A stretch of 64,000 nucleotides of DNA from Buttiauxella brennerae ATCC 51605 (GTDB lineage Bacteria > Pseudomonadota > Gammaproteobacteria > Enterobacterales > Enterobacteriaceae), in NCBI RefSeq assembly GCF_001654925.1, contig NZ_LXER01000018.1, forward strand, positions 35,287 through 99,286, in the 5' to 3' direction. Of this stretch, positions 63,374-64,000 are shown piece by piece (the first letter of the stretch is position 1; each line of letters opens with the position of its first letter). The notes beneath the pieces were generated by a model. It was not told the DNA's origin, searched no databases, and saw only the letters and a program-made list of their open reading frames with translations. Made by a program: the position numbers and the translations under genes.

Positions 63374-64000
63374 AGGTACTTCAGACTTCAGATTTAACAT
63401 TAATGGACTTAATAAAATGATACTGCTATTTATACTGCTTTCAAATGTACCCGTTTACTACAGATAATATTGGGCATTAATACTAAAAAACCTCCCTCTA
63501 TTTATCTCGTCATACACCTGCCTGCGCTTTCAGAACCTAAGCGTGGCAACCTAAACAAGCACATCCCCATCGCGACATATACTCTTTGATGCGTTGCCCG
63601 TTGCTCATACGGTTACCATAAACAAACGAAACCGTCAGCATCAACTAAAAAAACAAGGCCTTACATCGTCGCGCTAACACTACCATTTTGCGAACCAGCA
63701 CAATCACTACGAGGCCTGAAAACAACTACATCCCAAACAACAAACTTCGTGGCCTGTAAAGCAAAATGGCTTTCCCAGAACTTCTTTCCATTCACTAACT
63801 TACTAACTACTTTCATTGTGCTGCTGAGTACTAATTTACTCATTTGAGATTTGAGGTCAATACTGTTTTTTAAAACATGTTTTTATTTACAGCGATAGTG
63901 ACTGTGCTATATCCCGCTACTCATTGTACCGACCTGTTAGCAAAGTTCGCTATTGGCACTCACCCACCCTTCCAAACATCTCCGGCAGCTAAGAGCGAGA
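63374..64000. other. Right-end region without a convincing gene
   Basis: About 630 bases. A 60-codon open frame on the reverse strand (63843 to 63661, starting MSKLVLSSTMKVVSKLVNGK) has protein-like composition but no ribosome site; it is left uncalled. The region ends with the second copy of a 22 bp repeat. Confidence 0.5.
63978..63999. repeat. 22 bp direct repeat, right copy
   Basis: ATCTCCGGCAGCTAAGAGCG plus AG, matching 63109-63130 at 20 of 22 positions. It lies at the very end of the window, so the repeat may extend beyond it. Confidence 0.6.

Noticed and set aside
63661..63843. 60-codon reverse frame near the right end
   Set aside because: Composition is protein-like, but there is no ribosome site or recognised family, and downstream signals are weak; mentioned only in the intergenic entry.
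1..64000. CRISPR array
   Set aside because: No regularly spaced short repeats and no cas genes were seen in the window.

Overview
The window is chromosomal DNA of a member of the Enterobacteriaceae. The left half follows the Escherichia coli order fliA-fliC-fliDST-amyA-yedD, fliE, fliFGHIJKLMNOPQR, rcsA-dsrB-yodD-dsrA, mpgP, dgcQ, yodC, yedI, yedA, vsr, dcm, yedJ, yedR-like, porin and mtfA. Proteins there are close to E. coli in length and motifs, but the gene content to the right of mtfA differs. A genus such as Buttiauxella or Kluyvera would fit, but the sequence alone does not settle this.

Region 1 (1-18.3 kb) encodes the flagellum. It holds the sigma-28 gene fliA (5' end only), flagellin with its sigma-28 promoter, the cap gene and two export chaperones, the basal-body protein FliE, and a nine-cistron-plus operon for the MS ring, the C ring and the export apparatus. 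In the middle are a cytoplasmic alpha-amylase, lipoprotein YedD, and a foreign-looking hexapeptide acyltransferase where E. coli carries other yed genes. Region 2 (18.3-32.3 kb) has envelope and stress regulation genes: rcsA with an upstream RcsAB box, the small RNA DsrA, a diguanylate cyclase, and the Dcm methylase and Vsr repair nuclease. Vsr and Dcm are split by an AT-rich 1.2 kb insert that encodes an unrecognised secreted protein. A porin of the yedS/ompS type and mtfA close the region.

Region 3 (32.3-51.0 kb) lies between two identical tRNA-Asn genes in direct orientation. It is an 18.6 kb block of transport and detoxification genes. They are a Fur-box-preceded ferric iron ABC transporter, an MFS exporter with a SnoaL-like partner and a divergent LysR regulator, an alcohol dehydrogenase-nitroreductase-monooxygenase operon with its own LysR regulator, an AbgT-family transporter, the MATE exporter YeeO, and a complete branched-chain-amino-acid-type ABC transporter. 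Region 4 (51.0-64.0 kb) is accessory DNA. It has a truncated metallo-beta-lactamase-fold gene, a Gfo/Idh oxidoreductase flanked by 35 bp direct repeats, an RluA-family pseudouridine synthase, an HxlR regulator divergent from an MFS exporter, an ACMSD-type amidohydrolase with a SnoaL-like protein and LysR regulator, an AT-rich stretch with an orphan solute-binding protein and a type A chloramphenicol acetyltransferase, and a two-gene unit joining a periplasmic molybdopterin-fold protein to a membrane GGDEF-EAL enzyme. The last 1.2 kb is almost gene-free.

The most interesting points are the insert that splits vsr from dcm, the molybdopterin-fold/GGDEF-EAL pair, a palindromic intergenic repeat whose solitary ends also lie beside dsrA and yedA, a valine in place of the usual glutamate in the constriction loop of the porin, and several perfect operator-like palindromes next to LysR and iron-transport genes. 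All functional assignments are from reading the sequence; no database search was run.
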